Assembly: GCF_023008545.1 (NCBI RefSeq)
Contig: NZ_CP095397.1
Coordinates: 1,860,001-1,924,000 of the forward strand
Direction: 5' to 3'
Source of the DNA: Natribaculum luteum
Lineage (GTDB): Archaea; Halobacteriota; Halobacteria; Halobacteriales; Natrialbaceae
Length of the DNA stretch: 64,000 nucleotides
Positions 33,745 to 42,683 of the stretch are shown in pieces; position 1 is the first letter of the stretch; each line of letters starts with the position of its first letter. The translations under genes and the position numbers were made by a program. The notes below the pieces were generated by a model, which worked only from the letters and a program-made list of their open reading frames with translations, made no database searches and was not told where the DNA came from.

Positions 33745-34224
33745 ATGAGCACGATTCGAGTCGTCTGGGGGTCGGCGTCCGCGCCGACGAAGATGGCCTC
33801 CTACGACGCCGCACTCGCCGACGCGGGCGTCGAGAACTACAATCTCGTCGCCGTCTCGTCCGTCGTTCCCGCCGAGACCGACGTCGAGGCCGTCGGCACC
33901 GCGCCCGACCTCGGCCCCGCCGGGGAACGGCTGACGGTCGTCGAGGCTCGAGCGACGGCCGCCGGCCCGAGCAGCGTGAGCGCGGCCCTCGGCTGGGTGC
34001 AGTCGACCGACGGCGGGCCGGGACTGTTCTACGAGGCTGCCGGCGAGATCGACGCCGCGGACGTCGAGACGCGCGTTCGCGAGGGACTCGCCGCCGGCGG
34101 CGACCTCCGGGACTGGCCGCTTGGCGAGCCTCGAGTGCGCGTCGAGACCGCCGAGGCCGAACCCGGTACGTACACGACGGCCGTCGTCCTGGCGGTCTAC
34201 GGCGAGAGCGAGCCGATTATGTGA
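33745..34224 (+). CDS. pdaD: Pyruvoyl-dependent arginine decarboxylase
   Basis: A 159-residue proenzyme that converts arginine to agmatine, needed for agmatidine in tRNA-Ile2 and for polyamines. The self-cleavage site is the Ser-Ser pair in N-L-V-A-V-S-S-V-V-P near residue 38; the second Ser becomes the pyruvoyl group. Other family features are the N-terminal W-G-S-A-S-A-P-T-K-M-A-S-Y-D-A-A-L and the C-terminal Y-T-T-A-V-V-L-A-V-Y. The start is ATG 33745; the longer upstream frame overlaps palindromic repeats. The gene leads a haloarchaeal gene order pdaD-DUF5811-(aIF5B)-PRC-nob1. Confidence 0.93.
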   Translation: MSTIRVVWGSASAPTKMASYDAALADAGVENYNLVAVSSVVPAETDVEAVGTAPDLGPAGERLTVVEARATAAGPSSVSAALGWVQSTDGGPGLFYEAAGEIDAADVETRVREGLAAGGDLRDWPLGEPRVRVETAEAEPGTYTTAVVLAVYGESEPIM

Positions 34225-34293
34225 TTGTCTACCGAGTACCACGAGCCGAACCCTTTTTACGAGCGCATCCACTATCCAGGATAACGAATTCTC

Positions 34294-34692
34294 ATGAACG
34301 GGAACACGCCGTACGCAGGGCTGCCGGGTGTGACGCAGGCTGGTCACCGGACCGCGGCGGATATTCCGGACCTCTCTCGCGACCAGAAACGAACGCTCCA
34401 TCGTGACGTCTCGCGTATCGCCGCCCGCACGCGAGAGTTCCTGCCCAGCGAGTACGTCGTCGACTCCGAAATCTCGCAGGGCGTCTCTGGACCGCAGGTG
34501 ACGGTCGCCGTCCAGCCGCCGATCGGCCACCCGGTCAGTGCCGGCTTCTCGCCCGAACTCGAGGTCGGCGAGACTCCCGAGGAGATCATCACGGCCGACG
34601 AGCGCGACGAGGTCGCCCGTGGGCTAGCTGCCAGCGCGGCGTTGCAGGTCAAACAGGCGATCAACCAGGGCGTGACGCCGACGGCACGGTAA
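34294..34692 (+). CDS. DUF5811 family protein
   Basis: A 132-residue protein starting M-N-G-N-T-P-Y-A-G-L-P-G. Its conserved parts include L-S-R-D-Q-K-R-T-L, R-E-F-L-P-S-E-Y-V-V, V-A-V-Q-P-P-I-G-H-P-V-S-A-G-F and the C-terminal A-A-L-Q-V-K-Q-A-I. This is the haloarchaeal family I know as DUF5811. Its function is unknown and it is probably cytoplasmic. It lies 69 bp after pdaD and is convergent with infB. Confidence 0.9.
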   Translation: MNGNTPYAGLPGVTQAGHRTAADIPDLSRDQKRTLHRDVSRIAARTREFLPSEYVVDSEISQGVSGPQVTVAVQPPIGHPVSAGFSPELEVGETPEEIITADERDEVARGLAASAALQVKQAINQGVTPTAR

Positions 34693-34854
34693 CGAAACGA
34701 CGATTTTCAGCGACCTCTCTCGACCGGGAGACAGCACCGCGAGTTGTGACGCGTTCGACCGTGATCGTCACACTGCGGTCCGACCGATGGCGTCACGACT
34801 CGAGGCGAACGCGAGACGAGACGGCGAGAACGTCGTAACTATCGAGGCGAGGTC

Positions 34855-36654
34855 TCACTTCCCCCAGAAGGGGTCGCGCTTGCGCTGTTTCTCGAGGTAC
34901 ATGTTCAGCGCCTCGAGTTCGTCGCCGGGGATCTCCTCGGTCAGTTCCTGCTCTAGGATCTTCGCGTGTTTTTCGGGAATCTCGGTCCAGAGTTCTTCCC
35001 CTTCCTCGATCTGGCGGCCGACGGTGGGGCCGTCGATGGCGACGGAGACGCGCTCGCCCGCGCGGGCCTCGTCGACGTCTTCGCCCTGTTCCTGGATGCC
35101 CTTGACCTGGCCGACGCGTTCGGGTTCGTTGCCCTCCCACTTGACGACGAACGTGTTGTTCTGGAGCGTCCCGGAGTTGACCTCGACGCCGACGACGGCG
35201 GGGTCGTTCTGGCGGAAGACGTGATCCGGCAGGATCCGGAAGCGTGCGGGCCGGGTGATGTTCTCGAGGATGGTGTCCTGCTGTGCGCGCTCGATTTCCT
35301 CGACGAACTCCTCGTACTCCTCGATGAGCTGGTAGATGACGTCGTCGGTAAAGAGGCGGACGTCGTCGATTTCGGCTCGCTGTTTCGCGTCGGCGAGAAC
35401 GTCGACGTTGAACCCCAGGATGGCGCGCTGTTTGTGGTCGTCGGCGGTCGAGGCCACGGAGACGTCACGCGGGGCGACGTCGCCGACCTCGGCGCGGACG
35501 ATCGGCACCTCTGCCTCCTCCAGGGCGTCGGCCATCGCCTCGAGGCTGCCCAGCGTGTCGGCTTTGACGACGACGCCTTCCTCGTCGGTATCGACGGCAA
35601 TGTCTGCGAGTTCTGCCTCGACCTCCATGATGACGTCCTCGAGGTCGCGGTCGCGGACGACGCGGACGGGTGCGCCGGCCATCGCGTCCGCCAGATCCGG
35701 GGCGGCGACCTTGATCCCTGCGGCGGCGGAGACCTCGTCGACTTTCTCGAAGCGACTCTCGGTGCGGATCTCGGCGAGCGGGCGGGGCTGGAGCAGTGCG
35801 CGGACGTCGGTGACGATCGGTTCGTTCATGCCACCGACGACGATCGTGTCGTCGGCGCGGATCGTGCCGTCGTACAGCACCGTGTCGATCGTCGTCCCGA
35901 AGCCTTTCTCCTCTTTGACCTCGAGGACGGTCCCGACGCCGGGACCCGACACGTCGATCTCCATCTCCTCTTTCATGTACCGCTGGGACAGTCCCATCAT
36001 GACGGCAAGCAGGTCCGGGACGCCCTCGCCGGTCATCGCCGACACCGGGACGACGCCGACGTTGCGCTGGAAGTTCTGGACGCGCCAGTAGAGGTCGGCG
36101 GAGAAGCCCTCGTCGCTCAAGTTGCCGATAATCTCGTAGAGGTTCGTGTCGACGTCGGACCGGACGCGGTCGGACTGTGACTCGTAGGTCGGTTTGATCG
36201 GGGTATCCTCGTTCGGATTCCAGCCGGGGACCGTGTCGATCTTGTTCGCCGCGACGATAAACGGCGTCTGGGTGCGCCGGAGGATGTCCAGCGCCTCGAT
36301 CGTCTGTGGCTGGAAGCCGTCGTTGACGTCGACGACCAGGATGGCGATGTCGGCGAGTGCGCCACCTCGAGAGCGAAGCGTCGTAAAGGAGTGGTGCCCT
36401 GGCGTGTCGATAAAGAGCAGGCCGGGCAGGTCGAAGTCGTCGGGATCGACCAGTTCGCCCGCGATCCCCGAGATCACCTCGAGTGGGACTGCGGTAGCGC
36501 CAATGTGCTGGGTGATGGCGCCTGCTTCGCCCTCGATGACCGCGGAGCCGCGGATCTTGTCGAGGAGACTCGTCTTACCGTGATCGACGTGTCCGAGGAC
36601 GGCGACGATCGGCGTTCTGAGAGATGTGGGGTCGCGCGTGTCCGTGTCCGACAT
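34855..36654 (-). CDS. infB: Translation initiation factor aIF5B (IF-2)
   Basis: A 599-residue GTPase that promotes ribosomal subunit joining. G motifs: G-H-V-D-H-G-K-T-S (G1, near residue 20), D-T-P-G-H-H-S-F (G3) and A-N-K-I-D (G4). Domains II-IV of the aIF5B type follow, with D-T-I-V-V-G-G-M and the long linker helix region. The C-terminus ends R-K-R-D-P-F-W-G-K. There is no long N-terminal extension, as expected in archaea. It is divergent from the PRC-barrel gene; the start at 36654 follows a short leader. Confidence 0.97.
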   Translation of the reverse strand: MSDTDTRDPTSLRTPIVAVLGHVDHGKTSLLDKIRGSAVIEGEAGAITQHIGATAVPLEVISGIAGELVDPDDFDLPGLLFIDTPGHHSFTTLRSRGGALADIAILVVDVNDGFQPQTIEALDILRRTQTPFIVAANKIDTVPGWNPNEDTPIKPTYESQSDRVRSDVDTNLYEIIGNLSDEGFSADLYWRVQNFQRNVGVVPVSAMTGEGVPDLLAVMMGLSQRYMKEEMEIDVSGPGVGTVLEVKEEKGFGTTIDTVLYDGTIRADDTIVVGGMNEPIVTDVRALLQPRPLAEIRTESRFEKVDEVSAAAGIKVAAPDLADAMAGAPVRVVRDRDLEDVIMEVEAELADIAVDTDEEGVVVKADTLGSLEAMADALEEAEVPIVRAEVGDVAPRDVSVASTADDHKQRAILGFNVDVLADAKQRAEIDDVRLFTDDVIYQLIEEYEEFVEEIERAQQDTILENITRPARFRILPDHVFRQNDPAVVGVEVNSGTLQNNTFVVKWEGNEPERVGQVKGIQEQGEDVDEARAGERVSVAIDGPTVGRQIEEGEELWTEIPEKHAKILEQELTEEIPGDELEALNMYLEKQRKRDPFWGK

Positions 36655-36800
36655 GATGAACCACCCGAGAAGGTCTTTGTTGGACTGTCTGTTGGCCAGC
36701 AGTTAAACCCATCGTCACGCCCCTGTACTCCGTCCCCGATCGAGTCTACACTACGGGCCGCCCACGACAGCGTCGGTCCCGCGTCAGACAGCCCGTGGCG

Positions 36801-36808
36801 TTTAATAC
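36801..36808 (+). promoter_or_regulatory. TATA box for the PRC-nob1 unit
   Basis: TTTAATAC lies 23-30 bp before the ATG at 36831 in an AT-rich island, consistent with a leaderless transcript covering the PRC-barrel gene and nob1 (4-bp gap). Confidence 0.55.
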
Positions 36809-36830
36809 TGATTAGTAAGTACGAAAACGC

Positions 36831-37076
36831 ATGAGTGACATACTCGCCGAGAACCTCTCGGGTAAGGCCGTCATGGGGTCCGACGGCACCGAGCTCGGAC
36901 TGCTCTACAACATCACGATGGATCTCAAATCCGGCAAACTCCACGACCTCGTCGTCGAACCGGACGAGGAACTACCGGCTCGATCGGTCGACTTCGACCG
37001 CGACGAGACCGGCCGCTTTCTCGTTCCTGTCAGACACGTGCAGGCGGTGAAAGATTACATCGTCGTTCAACGGTAA
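36831..37076 (+). CDS. PRC-barrel domain protein
   Basis: An 81-residue single-domain protein: N-L-S-G-K-A-V-M-G-S-D-G-T-E-L-G, then D-L-K-S-G-K-L-H-D-L-V-V-E-P. This is the PRC-barrel fold seen in photosynthetic reaction centre H subunits and in RimM, where it binds ribosomal protein. Being directly upstream of nob1 (4-bp gap, co-transcribed) and facing aIF5B, a role in ribosome maturation is a reasonable inference. No membrane segment is seen. Confidence 0.92.
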   Translation: MSDILAENLSGKAVMGSDGTELGLLYNITMDLKSGKLHDLVVEPDEELPARSVDFDRDETGRFLVPVRHVQAVKDYIVVQR

Positions 37077-37080
37077 CGGT

Positions 37081-37539
37081 ATGTACGTTCTCGACTCGTC
37101 GGCTTTTATCCACGACTATCACACGACAGAACAGACTGCGACGATTCCACTCGTCCGCGAAGAACTCGAAGACGAGAGCGCCTATCGCTACGACGCGATG
37201 GAGGGATCGGGCATGCACATCCACATCCCGAACGACGACGCCACCGAGAAGGTCCGCCGGGCGGCACGGGAGTCCGGCGACCTCGAGGTGCTCTCGGACA
37301 CCGACGTTCGCCTGATCGCCACGGCGTTCGAACTCGACGGCGTCCTCGTCACGGACGACTACGCGATGCAAAACGTCGCGGAGAAACTCGACGTCGACGT
37401 CGAGTTCATCGCCCGCGAGGGGATCACCGAACAGCGCGACTGGCGGTTCCAGTGTCAGGGCTGTGGCCGGGAGTTCGACGAGGAAAAAGATCGGTGTCCA
37501 ATCTGCGGTTCCGACCTCGCGCGCAAGAATCCGCAGTGA
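37081..37539 (+). CDS. nob1: Nob1-type endoribonuclease (PIN domain plus zinc ribbon)
   Basis: A 152-residue protein. The PIN domain spans residues 1-125: Y-V-L-D-S-S-A-F-I at the start holds the first catalytic Asp, and later acidic residues include L-S-D-T-D and V-T-D-D-Y-A. The C-terminal zinc ribbon reads C-Q-G-C-G-R, then C-P-I-C-G-S. Nob1 cleaves the 3' end of pre-16S rRNA during small-subunit maturation. It is co-transcribed with the PRC-barrel gene. Confidence 0.94.
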   Translation: MYVLDSSAFIHDYHTTEQTATIPLVREELEDESAYRYDAMEGSGMHIHIPNDDATEKVRRAARESGDLEVLSDTDVRLIATAFELDGVLVTDDYAMQNVAEKLDVDVEFIAREGITEQRDWRFQCQGCGREFDEEKDRCPICGSDLARKNPQ

Positions 37540-37599
37540 CGGTGCAGTGACGTAATCGGCCCGGCCAAGCCGGGTCGTCTTCTCTCGAGCGACCACTGA

Positions 37600-38721
37600 T
37601 CAGACGGACGTGACGTAGAGGTTCGCGAACAACAGCGCGTTGTAGACGCCGTGGACGGCCGCCGGCACGAGGAGGTTCTCGGTCCGCTCGTAGATGGTCG
37701 CGAGCACGAGCGAGAGCCCGAAGATGACGCCGAGGCTGGCGACGACGGCACCGATGCCGGCGGTGCCGTAGGCGAGGGTGTGGACGGACGCGAAGATGAC
37801 GCTCCCGACGACGATCGCGCCACCGCGCGAGAAGACGTCGTACAGCGACTTCTGGATCACGTTCCGGTAGAGCAGTTCCTCGAACGGACCGATGATCAGG
37901 ATCGCCGCCGGCACGAGCACGAGTAGAATTTCGGGATTCTGTGCGGCCTGTTCGGTCGTGCCGTGGTCTGCGTTCTCGACGCCGACGAGTTGCAGGAACA
38001 AACTGATCCCGTACAGCGTTCCAAACAGGACGACGATGCCACCGACGACCCAGCCGACGTCCCGTTTTGTCGGCATCCGCAGGTCGATAAACGAGAGGTC
38101 TTTCCCCGACAGGCGGAGGTAGCCAACGGCGACGATCGCCGTGCTGATCGCCATGCTGATCTGACTCAACGCAGTGAGCAGTACCTGTGAGAGTTCGTCG
38201 ACGAACAGGTAGACGGGAGCCGCCACCGCGAACATGACCAGGTACGTCGAGAGCAACCCCACGACGCCGAGAAGTGCCAGACTGGCCGTCGCGGCCGTCC
38301 GCCGTTTCAGCCCGCCACTCGAGATGCCGGTGTAGTCGGCGACCGCCATTCCGACGGCACCGCCGGCCGCGAGAAACGCCGCGAGAACCAGCGGGAACGA
38401 GCCCGAGACGGCCGGCAGCCCGACGCTCCCGGTCACGCCCTGGTTCAGCGCGTACCCCGAGAGGAGGAGGACGGTGAGGCTGGCGACGGCGGCGATCGGC
38501 GCGCCGGTCGACCGCTCGAGGCTGCCGTGTCGACGGCCGAGGAAGACGCCGAGAGCGACGACGGCGAGCGCGAGCGCGGCCAACACGACGGGATCGTCGA
38601 TGCCCTGTCGAACCGGGACGAGGAGTCCGGCCATCGCGATCCCGGAGAGGGCGGTCCCGACCGCGGAGACGGCGTCGAACTCGAGTTGGCTGCCGTCGTC
38701 GACCTGTGCTGTCTCACCCAT
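37600..38721 (-). CDS. CPBP family intramembrane metalloprotease
   Basis: A 373-residue membrane protein with about eight TM segments. CPBP (Abi/Rce1-like) motif 1 is E-E-L-L-Y-R at residues 281-286, motif 2 contains F-A-S-V-H-T-L-A near 310, and motif 3 A-V-H-G-V-Y-N near the C-terminus supplies a further His and Asn. Such proteins are putative glutamic-type intramembrane proteases; the substrate is unknown. It converges on nob1 and sits head-to-tail behind pgi (58-bp gap), so it may be transcribed with pgi. Confidence 0.92.
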   Translation of the reverse strand: MGETAQVDDGSQLEFDAVSAVGTALSGIAMAGLLVPVRQGIDDPVVLAALALAVVALGVFLGRRHGSLERSTGAPIAAVASLTVLLLSGYALNQGVTGSVGLPAVSGSFPLVLAAFLAAGGAVGMAVADYTGISSGGLKRRTAATASLALLGVVGLLSTYLVMFAVAAPVYLFVDELSQVLLTALSQISMAISTAIVAVGYLRLSGKDLSFIDLRMPTKRDVGWVVGGIVVLFGTLYGISLFLQLVGVENADHGTTEQAAQNPEILLVLVPAAILIIGPFEELLYRNVIQKSLYDVFSRGGAIVVGSVIFASVHTLAYGTAGIGAVVASLGVIFGLSLVLATIYERTENLLVPAAVHGVYNALLFANLYVTSV

Positions 38722-38779
38722 ACGTGACCTTTCGACTGTAGCCCCAAAGCGTCATCGCATGCGGAACGCGTCGTCGTCG

Positions 38780-40075
38780 TCAGCGCTCGACGCGAAGCAT
38801 CCGCTTTTCCGAGACGGCGTCGGCCTCCTCGAACTCGCCGCCGCCGAGCAGCCCCCGCGTGGCCTTCTTCGCCCACTCGACGGCGGGCTGGTCGAAGGCG
38901 TTCACGCCGTAGAGTTCGCCCGCCAGCACGCAGGCCGCCTCCATGCCGTACAGCAGGCCGCCGAGTTCGTACTCGTCGACGCGCTCGAGTTCGACCCGGA
39001 CGTTCGGCAGGCCGGTGGCGGCGAGGCTCGCCTCGGTCGCCTCGAACTCCGCCTCGAGCAGTTCGCCGAGCGTCGAGTCGCCGAGGTAGGCGAGTTCGTC
39101 GACGTCGGTGTGGGGAATCGCGCGATCCTCGCGCTCGCGGGGCGTGACGAAGGTGACGAGTTTGTCCCGCGGACCGGCCCGGTAGAGCTGGAGCTGGGAG
39201 TGCTGGTCGGTCGCGCCGAGCGCCCGGATCGGCGTCTGCCCGAGGTCGTCCTTGCCGAGACTCTCGGCCCACAGCTGGGCGAACCACTCGGCGTAGGTCT
39301 CGAGCGACTCCGCGTAGGGCATCATCGCGTTCGCGGACGCGCCGCGCTGGTCGAGCGCGTACGTCGTCGCGCCGTAGGCGTAGGCTGGACACTCGAACAG
39401 CGATCCCGCGAGCGTCTCCGATTCTGCGCGTGCACCGTCGAGCAGCGCCTCGAGGTCGGCCCCGCAGACAGCGGCGGCGACCATGCCGACCGCCGAGAGT
39501 GCCGAGAACCGGCCGGGGACGCCGTCGGGGACCGCGAGCCGGGGCAGGTCGTGGCGCTCGGAGAGGTCCGCCAGCGGACCGGACTCGCCGGTCGTGACGA
39601 TCGCCCGCTCGGTCCAGTCGACGCCCGCGTCTTCGAACGCCTCGCGGACGACGAGGAAGTTCGCGAGCGTCTCGGCGGTCGTCCCCGACCGGGAGACGAC
39701 GTTTACCGCCGTCGACTCGAGCGGGAGCGCCTCGAGACGCGTCGAGACCCACTCGGGGTCGACGTTGTCGAGGAAGACGGTCTCGGTGTCCGACCCCAGG
39801 GCGTCGGTGATCGTCGCCGCGCCGAGGGCGCTGCCGCCGATGCCGACGGTGATCAGCGCGTCGGCGTCACCGACGGGGTCGACGGCCGCCCGGATTTCGT
39901 CCGGGTCGGTCCGTTCTGGGAGGTTCAACGCGGCGTAGCCGTGTTCGCCGTCGGCACGGCCTGACTCGATACGTTCGTGTGCCGACGCGACCCGTTCGTC
40001 AAGTCGCTCGAGCGACTCGCGCGAGACGCCCGGCGTCGCGACCGGCGAGAGTGCGTTTCCGATGTCGACGTCCAT
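38780..40075 (-). CDS. pgi: Glucose-6-phosphate isomerase
   Basis: A 431-residue enzyme interconverting glucose-6-phosphate and fructose-6-phosphate. SIS-fold phosphosugar motifs are G-I-G-G-S-A-L-G-A near residue 80, V-S-R-S-G-T-T-A-E-T near 130, and the C-terminal A-F-D-Q-P-A-V-E-W-A-K-K. The frame is open 203 codons upstream, but that part is a shadow of the opposite-strand membrane gene; ATG 40075 (M-D-V-D-I-G-N-A-L) is the family start. It is divergent from the small membrane gene at 40178. Confidence 0.95.
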   Translation of the reverse strand: MDVDIGNALSPVATPGVSRESLERLDERVASAHERIESGRADGEHGYAALNLPERTDPDEIRAAVDPVGDADALITVGIGGSALGAATITDALGSDTETVFLDNVDPEWVSTRLEALPLESTAVNVVSRSGTTAETLANFLVVREAFEDAGVDWTERAIVTTGESGPLADLSERHDLPRLAVPDGVPGRFSALSAVGMVAAAVCGADLEALLDGARAESETLAGSLFECPAYAYGATTYALDQRGASANAMMPYAESLETYAEWFAQLWAESLGKDDLGQTPIRALGATDQHSQLQLYRAGPRDKLVTFVTPREREDRAIPHTDVDELAYLGDSTLGELLEAEFEATEASLAATGLPNVRVELERVDEYELGGLLYGMEAACVLAGELYGVNAFDQPAVEWAKKATRGLLGGGEFEEADAVSEKRMLRVER

Positions 40076-40177
40076 GTGCCAGTGGCCGACTGCTGGGAGT
40101 AAAGACGTTCCGTCACGCACTCGTCGACGGCGGACGGTATCGCATCGCTTATTCGGGCCGACTGCCAACGTCGGGCA

Positions 40178-40699
40178 ATGAGCGAGGCAGTCGACACCGA
40201 CGCCTACAGGGGAGTCTTCGGTGCGGTCCCGTACGCGTTTCGGCGAAGCGACTCGCGGCTGTTCAAGCTGTACGCCGTCGTCGGCGCGGTGCTCGCGCTC
40301 TTGCTCTCGCTCGTCTTTCTGCTCTCGCTCGTCGTCTTCATCGGACAGACCGTCGACACGTCGGCGACGCTGTCGCTCTCGCGGTCGTTCGTCGTCGTCG
40401 TCGGACTGTTGACCGTCATGCCGATTCTCGCCCCGATCCTGTTCGTCGCACGCCGACACCGGCGAGACGTCGGCCACGACACCCGGTACGACCGCCGCCT
40501 CGCGCTCGCTGGCTTCGCGTTCATCTGTTCGATCTACGTCGGACTCATCGTTTCGACACCGCCAGCACAGCAAGTCGAGGTCACGGGCCCGCTCACACCA
40601 GTCGTCGAGGCCCTGTACGGGCTGCCGTCGCTCGTCGGCCTCGTTCCACCCGTCCTCGCCGCGCTGTCGATCTACGCCGTCCATCGTCTCTCCCGGTGA
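40178..40699 (+). CDS. Haloarchaeal membrane protein, unknown function
   Basis: A 173-residue protein with four hydrophobic segments, near residues 30-55, 68-92, 108-126 and 148-168. It starts M-S-E-A-V-D-T-D-A-Y-R-G-V-F. The first loop is charged (R-R-S-D-S-R) and the third contains A-R-R-H-R-R-D. I do not recognise a named family. It lies 50 bp before the DUF5812 gene and the two probably share a promoter in the 102-bp gap with pgi. Confidence 0.75.
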   Translation: MSEAVDTDAYRGVFGAVPYAFRRSDSRLFKLYAVVGAVLALLLSLVFLLSLVVFIGQTVDTSATLSLSRSFVVVVGLLTVMPILAPILFVARRHRRDVGHDTRYDRRLALAGFAFICSIYVGLIVSTPPAQQVEVTGPLTPVVEALYGLPSLVGLVPPVLAALSIYAVHRLSR

Positions 40700-40749
40700 C
40701 GCCGACTCGAGACGAAACCCCGAAAGCCGTCGACGGCCTTCGTTCGTGT

Positions 40750-41223
40750 ATGACCGAGAAGACGGGCACGTTCGTCGTCACGCACGCGGAGGACGACTCC
40801 GCTGTCGTCCGCGACGTCGACACCGCACAGATCCACACGCTCTCGTCGAACCCCGGTCTCGAGGTCCGCGACGTCCTCGAGGCGACTGTCGCGCCCGACC
40901 CGCCGCTCGAGGTCACCTGGCAGGTGATCGAGGTGGCCTCGCGGCGGCAGGTCGAGGTGGTCGACAGCGACCTGGAGCCGACGGTCGCGTCGAAAGACGC
41001 CGCAGCCGACGCCGAGGTCGGCGACCTCGTCCGCACCGAGCGGGCCGGCACCGGCGAGATCCACGTCCTGTCGGTGCCATCCGAGGAAGTCGACGACGCC
41101 GCAGCGGACGTCCTCGAGGACCTCGAGACGGTCGCGCGGGCGGCCAGGCTCGACGTCGTTCGCGTGGAGGTGCGCCGCTCATGTGGGGATGGCGTGTTGA
41201 GCGTCCGCTACCTGCCGGACTGA
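40750..41223 (+). CDS. DUF5812 family protein
   Basis: A 157-residue cytoplasmic protein beginning M-T-E-K-T-G-T-F-V-V-T-H-A. It has repeated beta segments (V-R-D-V-D-T-A-Q-I-H-T-L, R-T-E-R-A-G-T-G-E-I-H-V-L) and ends V-S-V-R-Y-L-P-D, agreeing with haloarchaeal DUF5812 as I remember it. Its function is unknown. The start ATG at 40750 is the only one that excludes the low-complexity upstream frame. The stop TGA (41221-41223) is directly followed by a 108-bp family A palindrome. Confidence 0.88.
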   Translation: MTEKTGTFVVTHAEDDSAVVRDVDTAQIHTLSSNPGLEVRDVLEATVAPDPPLEVTWQVIEVASRRQVEVVDSDLEPTVASKDAAADAEVGDLVRTERAGTGEIHVLSVPSEEVDDAAADVLEDLETVARAARLDVVRVEVRRSCGDGVLSVRYLPD

Positions 41224-41331
41224 TACTGCCGGACAATACGGTTCAGCCGTCGATCGCACTCGAGACGCTCTCGCCAGCGGCGACAGCCGTCGAGACGCGA
41301 TCGAGTATGTACCGACTGTTGTCCGGTAGTA
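41224..41331 (+). repeat. Palindromic element, family A copy 2 (108 bp)
   Basis: TACTGCCGGACAATA (41224-41238) and TGTTGTCCGGTAGTA (41317-41331) are near-perfect inverted ends, with an inner hairpin around CTCGCCAGCGGCGA. It directly follows the DUF5812 stop codon TGA and ends 8 bp before the stop codon of the convergent gene, so it fills the intergenic gap and could terminate both. Flanks are TGA and CGA. Confidence 0.8.
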
Positions 41332-41339
41332 CGATCTGA

Positions 41340-41681
41340 TCAGGCGCGGCTCGGCCCGCCCTCGCTCTGGACGCGCCAGCTCCCCTGCAGGTCGCAGGCT
41401 TCACGGACGTCGTACTCGATCGCCGTCTCCCCGCCGACTCGCGGCCCGCCCTCGACGCGCTCGACGCGCAGCGGCACGTCTAACGTGTTCCCACAGCAGC
41501 CGACGCCGACGAATTCCTCCCAGACGTCACCCTCGCGGGCCTCGTCTCGTGTCTTTCGCAAGAACGCCTGAAACGACGGTTTCTCGACCTGGAACCGGCC
41601 CCACCTCGAGAGGTCTTCGGGGTAGGAGAGGACGACGCGCGTCGCGACGTCGCCAGCCGTTCGTTCGGGTGCGGATTCCAT
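41340..41681 (-). CDS. Haloarchaeal hypothetical protein with Cys-Cys motif
   Basis: A 113-residue protein from ATG 41681. The middle carries E-F-V-G-V-G-C-C-G-N-T-L-D-V-P-L-R-V, whose C-C-G-N pair could bind metal, and the C-terminus E-Y-D-V-R-E-A-C-D-L-Q-G-S-W adds a third Cys. I do not know a named family, though the conserved-looking glycine/cysteine core argues for a real gene. The upstream frame (36 codons) is less protein-like. It is convergent with DUF5812 across the family A element and divergent from secF. Confidence 0.7.
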   Translation of the reverse strand: MESAPERTAGDVATRVVLSYPEDLSRWGRFQVEKPSFQAFLRKTRDEAREGDVWEEFVGVGCCGNTLDVPLRVERVEGGPRVGGETAIEYDVREACDLQGSWRVQSEGGPSRA

Positions 41682-41801
41682 ACGCGGGGGTACGCACTCG
41701 AGAACTAAAGGGATAGTGCGGCTCGGTTCGTTCGTTGCGTTCGTCCTGAAACGCCACGAATTGAGAAGGCTTACTTGATCCGCCCGCAAGTGCTCGCGTA
41801 T

Positions 41802-42683
41802 ATGGGGTACTTCGACGTACCGGAGATCGACTACACCCGGTACACAAATCGCCAGCTCGCGGCGGTCCCGCTCGCGGTTCTCGCCGTCGCGTTGCTCATC
41901 CTGGCCGGCTGGTTCGTGGCGTTTGGGACGCCAGTCGACGCCGGGATCGACTTCACTGGCGGTACCGAGTTGACGATCGAGACGTCGACGGATAGAGCGG
42001 ACATTGCGGCCGCGTTCGACGAGGAGCCAGCGTCCATCCAGGCGGTCCAGGCGGCGGACGACCAGTACATCGTCCAGTTCACCTCGACCGACCAGGAAAC
42101 GCTGCGCGACCAGGCCGAGTCGAAACTCGAGCCAGCGGCGGGAAGCGACGGGGTCGTCCAGTCGGTCTCCTCAACCTCGGCGAGTTTCGGCTCGCAGGCC
42201 CGCCAGACGGCGCTGCTCGGGATCGCGGTCGCGTTCGTCGGGATGAGCCTCATCGCGTTCTTGCTCTTTCGGACGTTCGTCCCGTCGATCGCCATCGTCA
42301 TCTCGGCGTTCTCGGACCTCGTCATTCCGCTCGCGTTCATGAACGTCGCGGGCATCCCGCTCTCGCTTGGCACTGTCGCCGCGCTGTTGATGCTGATCGG
42401 ATACTCGGTCGACTCGGACATCCTGTTGAACAACCACGTCCTGCGACGGGGCGGTGACTTCTACGAGAGCACCTACCGTGCGATGCAGACTGGCGTCACG
42501 ATGACGCTGACGTCGATGGCCGCGATGCTGGTCATGGCAATCTCGGCGTACGCGTTCGGTATCGACCTGCTCGCGTCGATCGGCGTCATCCTCTTCGTCG
42601 GTCTCGCTGCCGACCTGATGAACACGTACATGTTGAACCTTAGCCTGCTTCGCTGGTACAAGTTCGAGGGGGTGAACCGATGA
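41802..42683 (+). CDS. secF: Protein translocase subunit SecF
   Basis: A 293-residue membrane protein. TM1 near residues 20-42 precedes an external domain beginning D-A-G-I-D-F-T-G-G-T-E-L, the conserved SecD/F D1 motif. Five more TMs follow, with G-Y-S-V-D-S-D-I-L-L-N and the C-terminal M-N-T-Y-M-L-N. SecDF uses the ion gradient to aid late export steps. In haloarchaea secF precedes secD, as here. The last codons overlap the secD start (ATGA at 42680-42683). Confidence 0.96.
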   Translation: MGYFDVPEIDYTRYTNRQLAAVPLAVLAVALLILAGWFVAFGTPVDAGIDFTGGTELTIETSTDRADIAAAFDEEPASIQAVQAADDQYIVQFTSTDQETLRDQAESKLEPAAGSDGVVQSVSSTSASFGSQARQTALLGIAVAFVGMSLIAFLLFRTFVPSIAIVISAFSDLVIPLAFMNVAGIPLSLGTVAALLMLIGYSVDSDILLNNHVLRRGGDFYESTYRAMQTGVTMTLTSMAAMLVMAISAYAFGIDLLASIGVILFVGLAADLMNTYMLNLSLLRWYKFEGVNR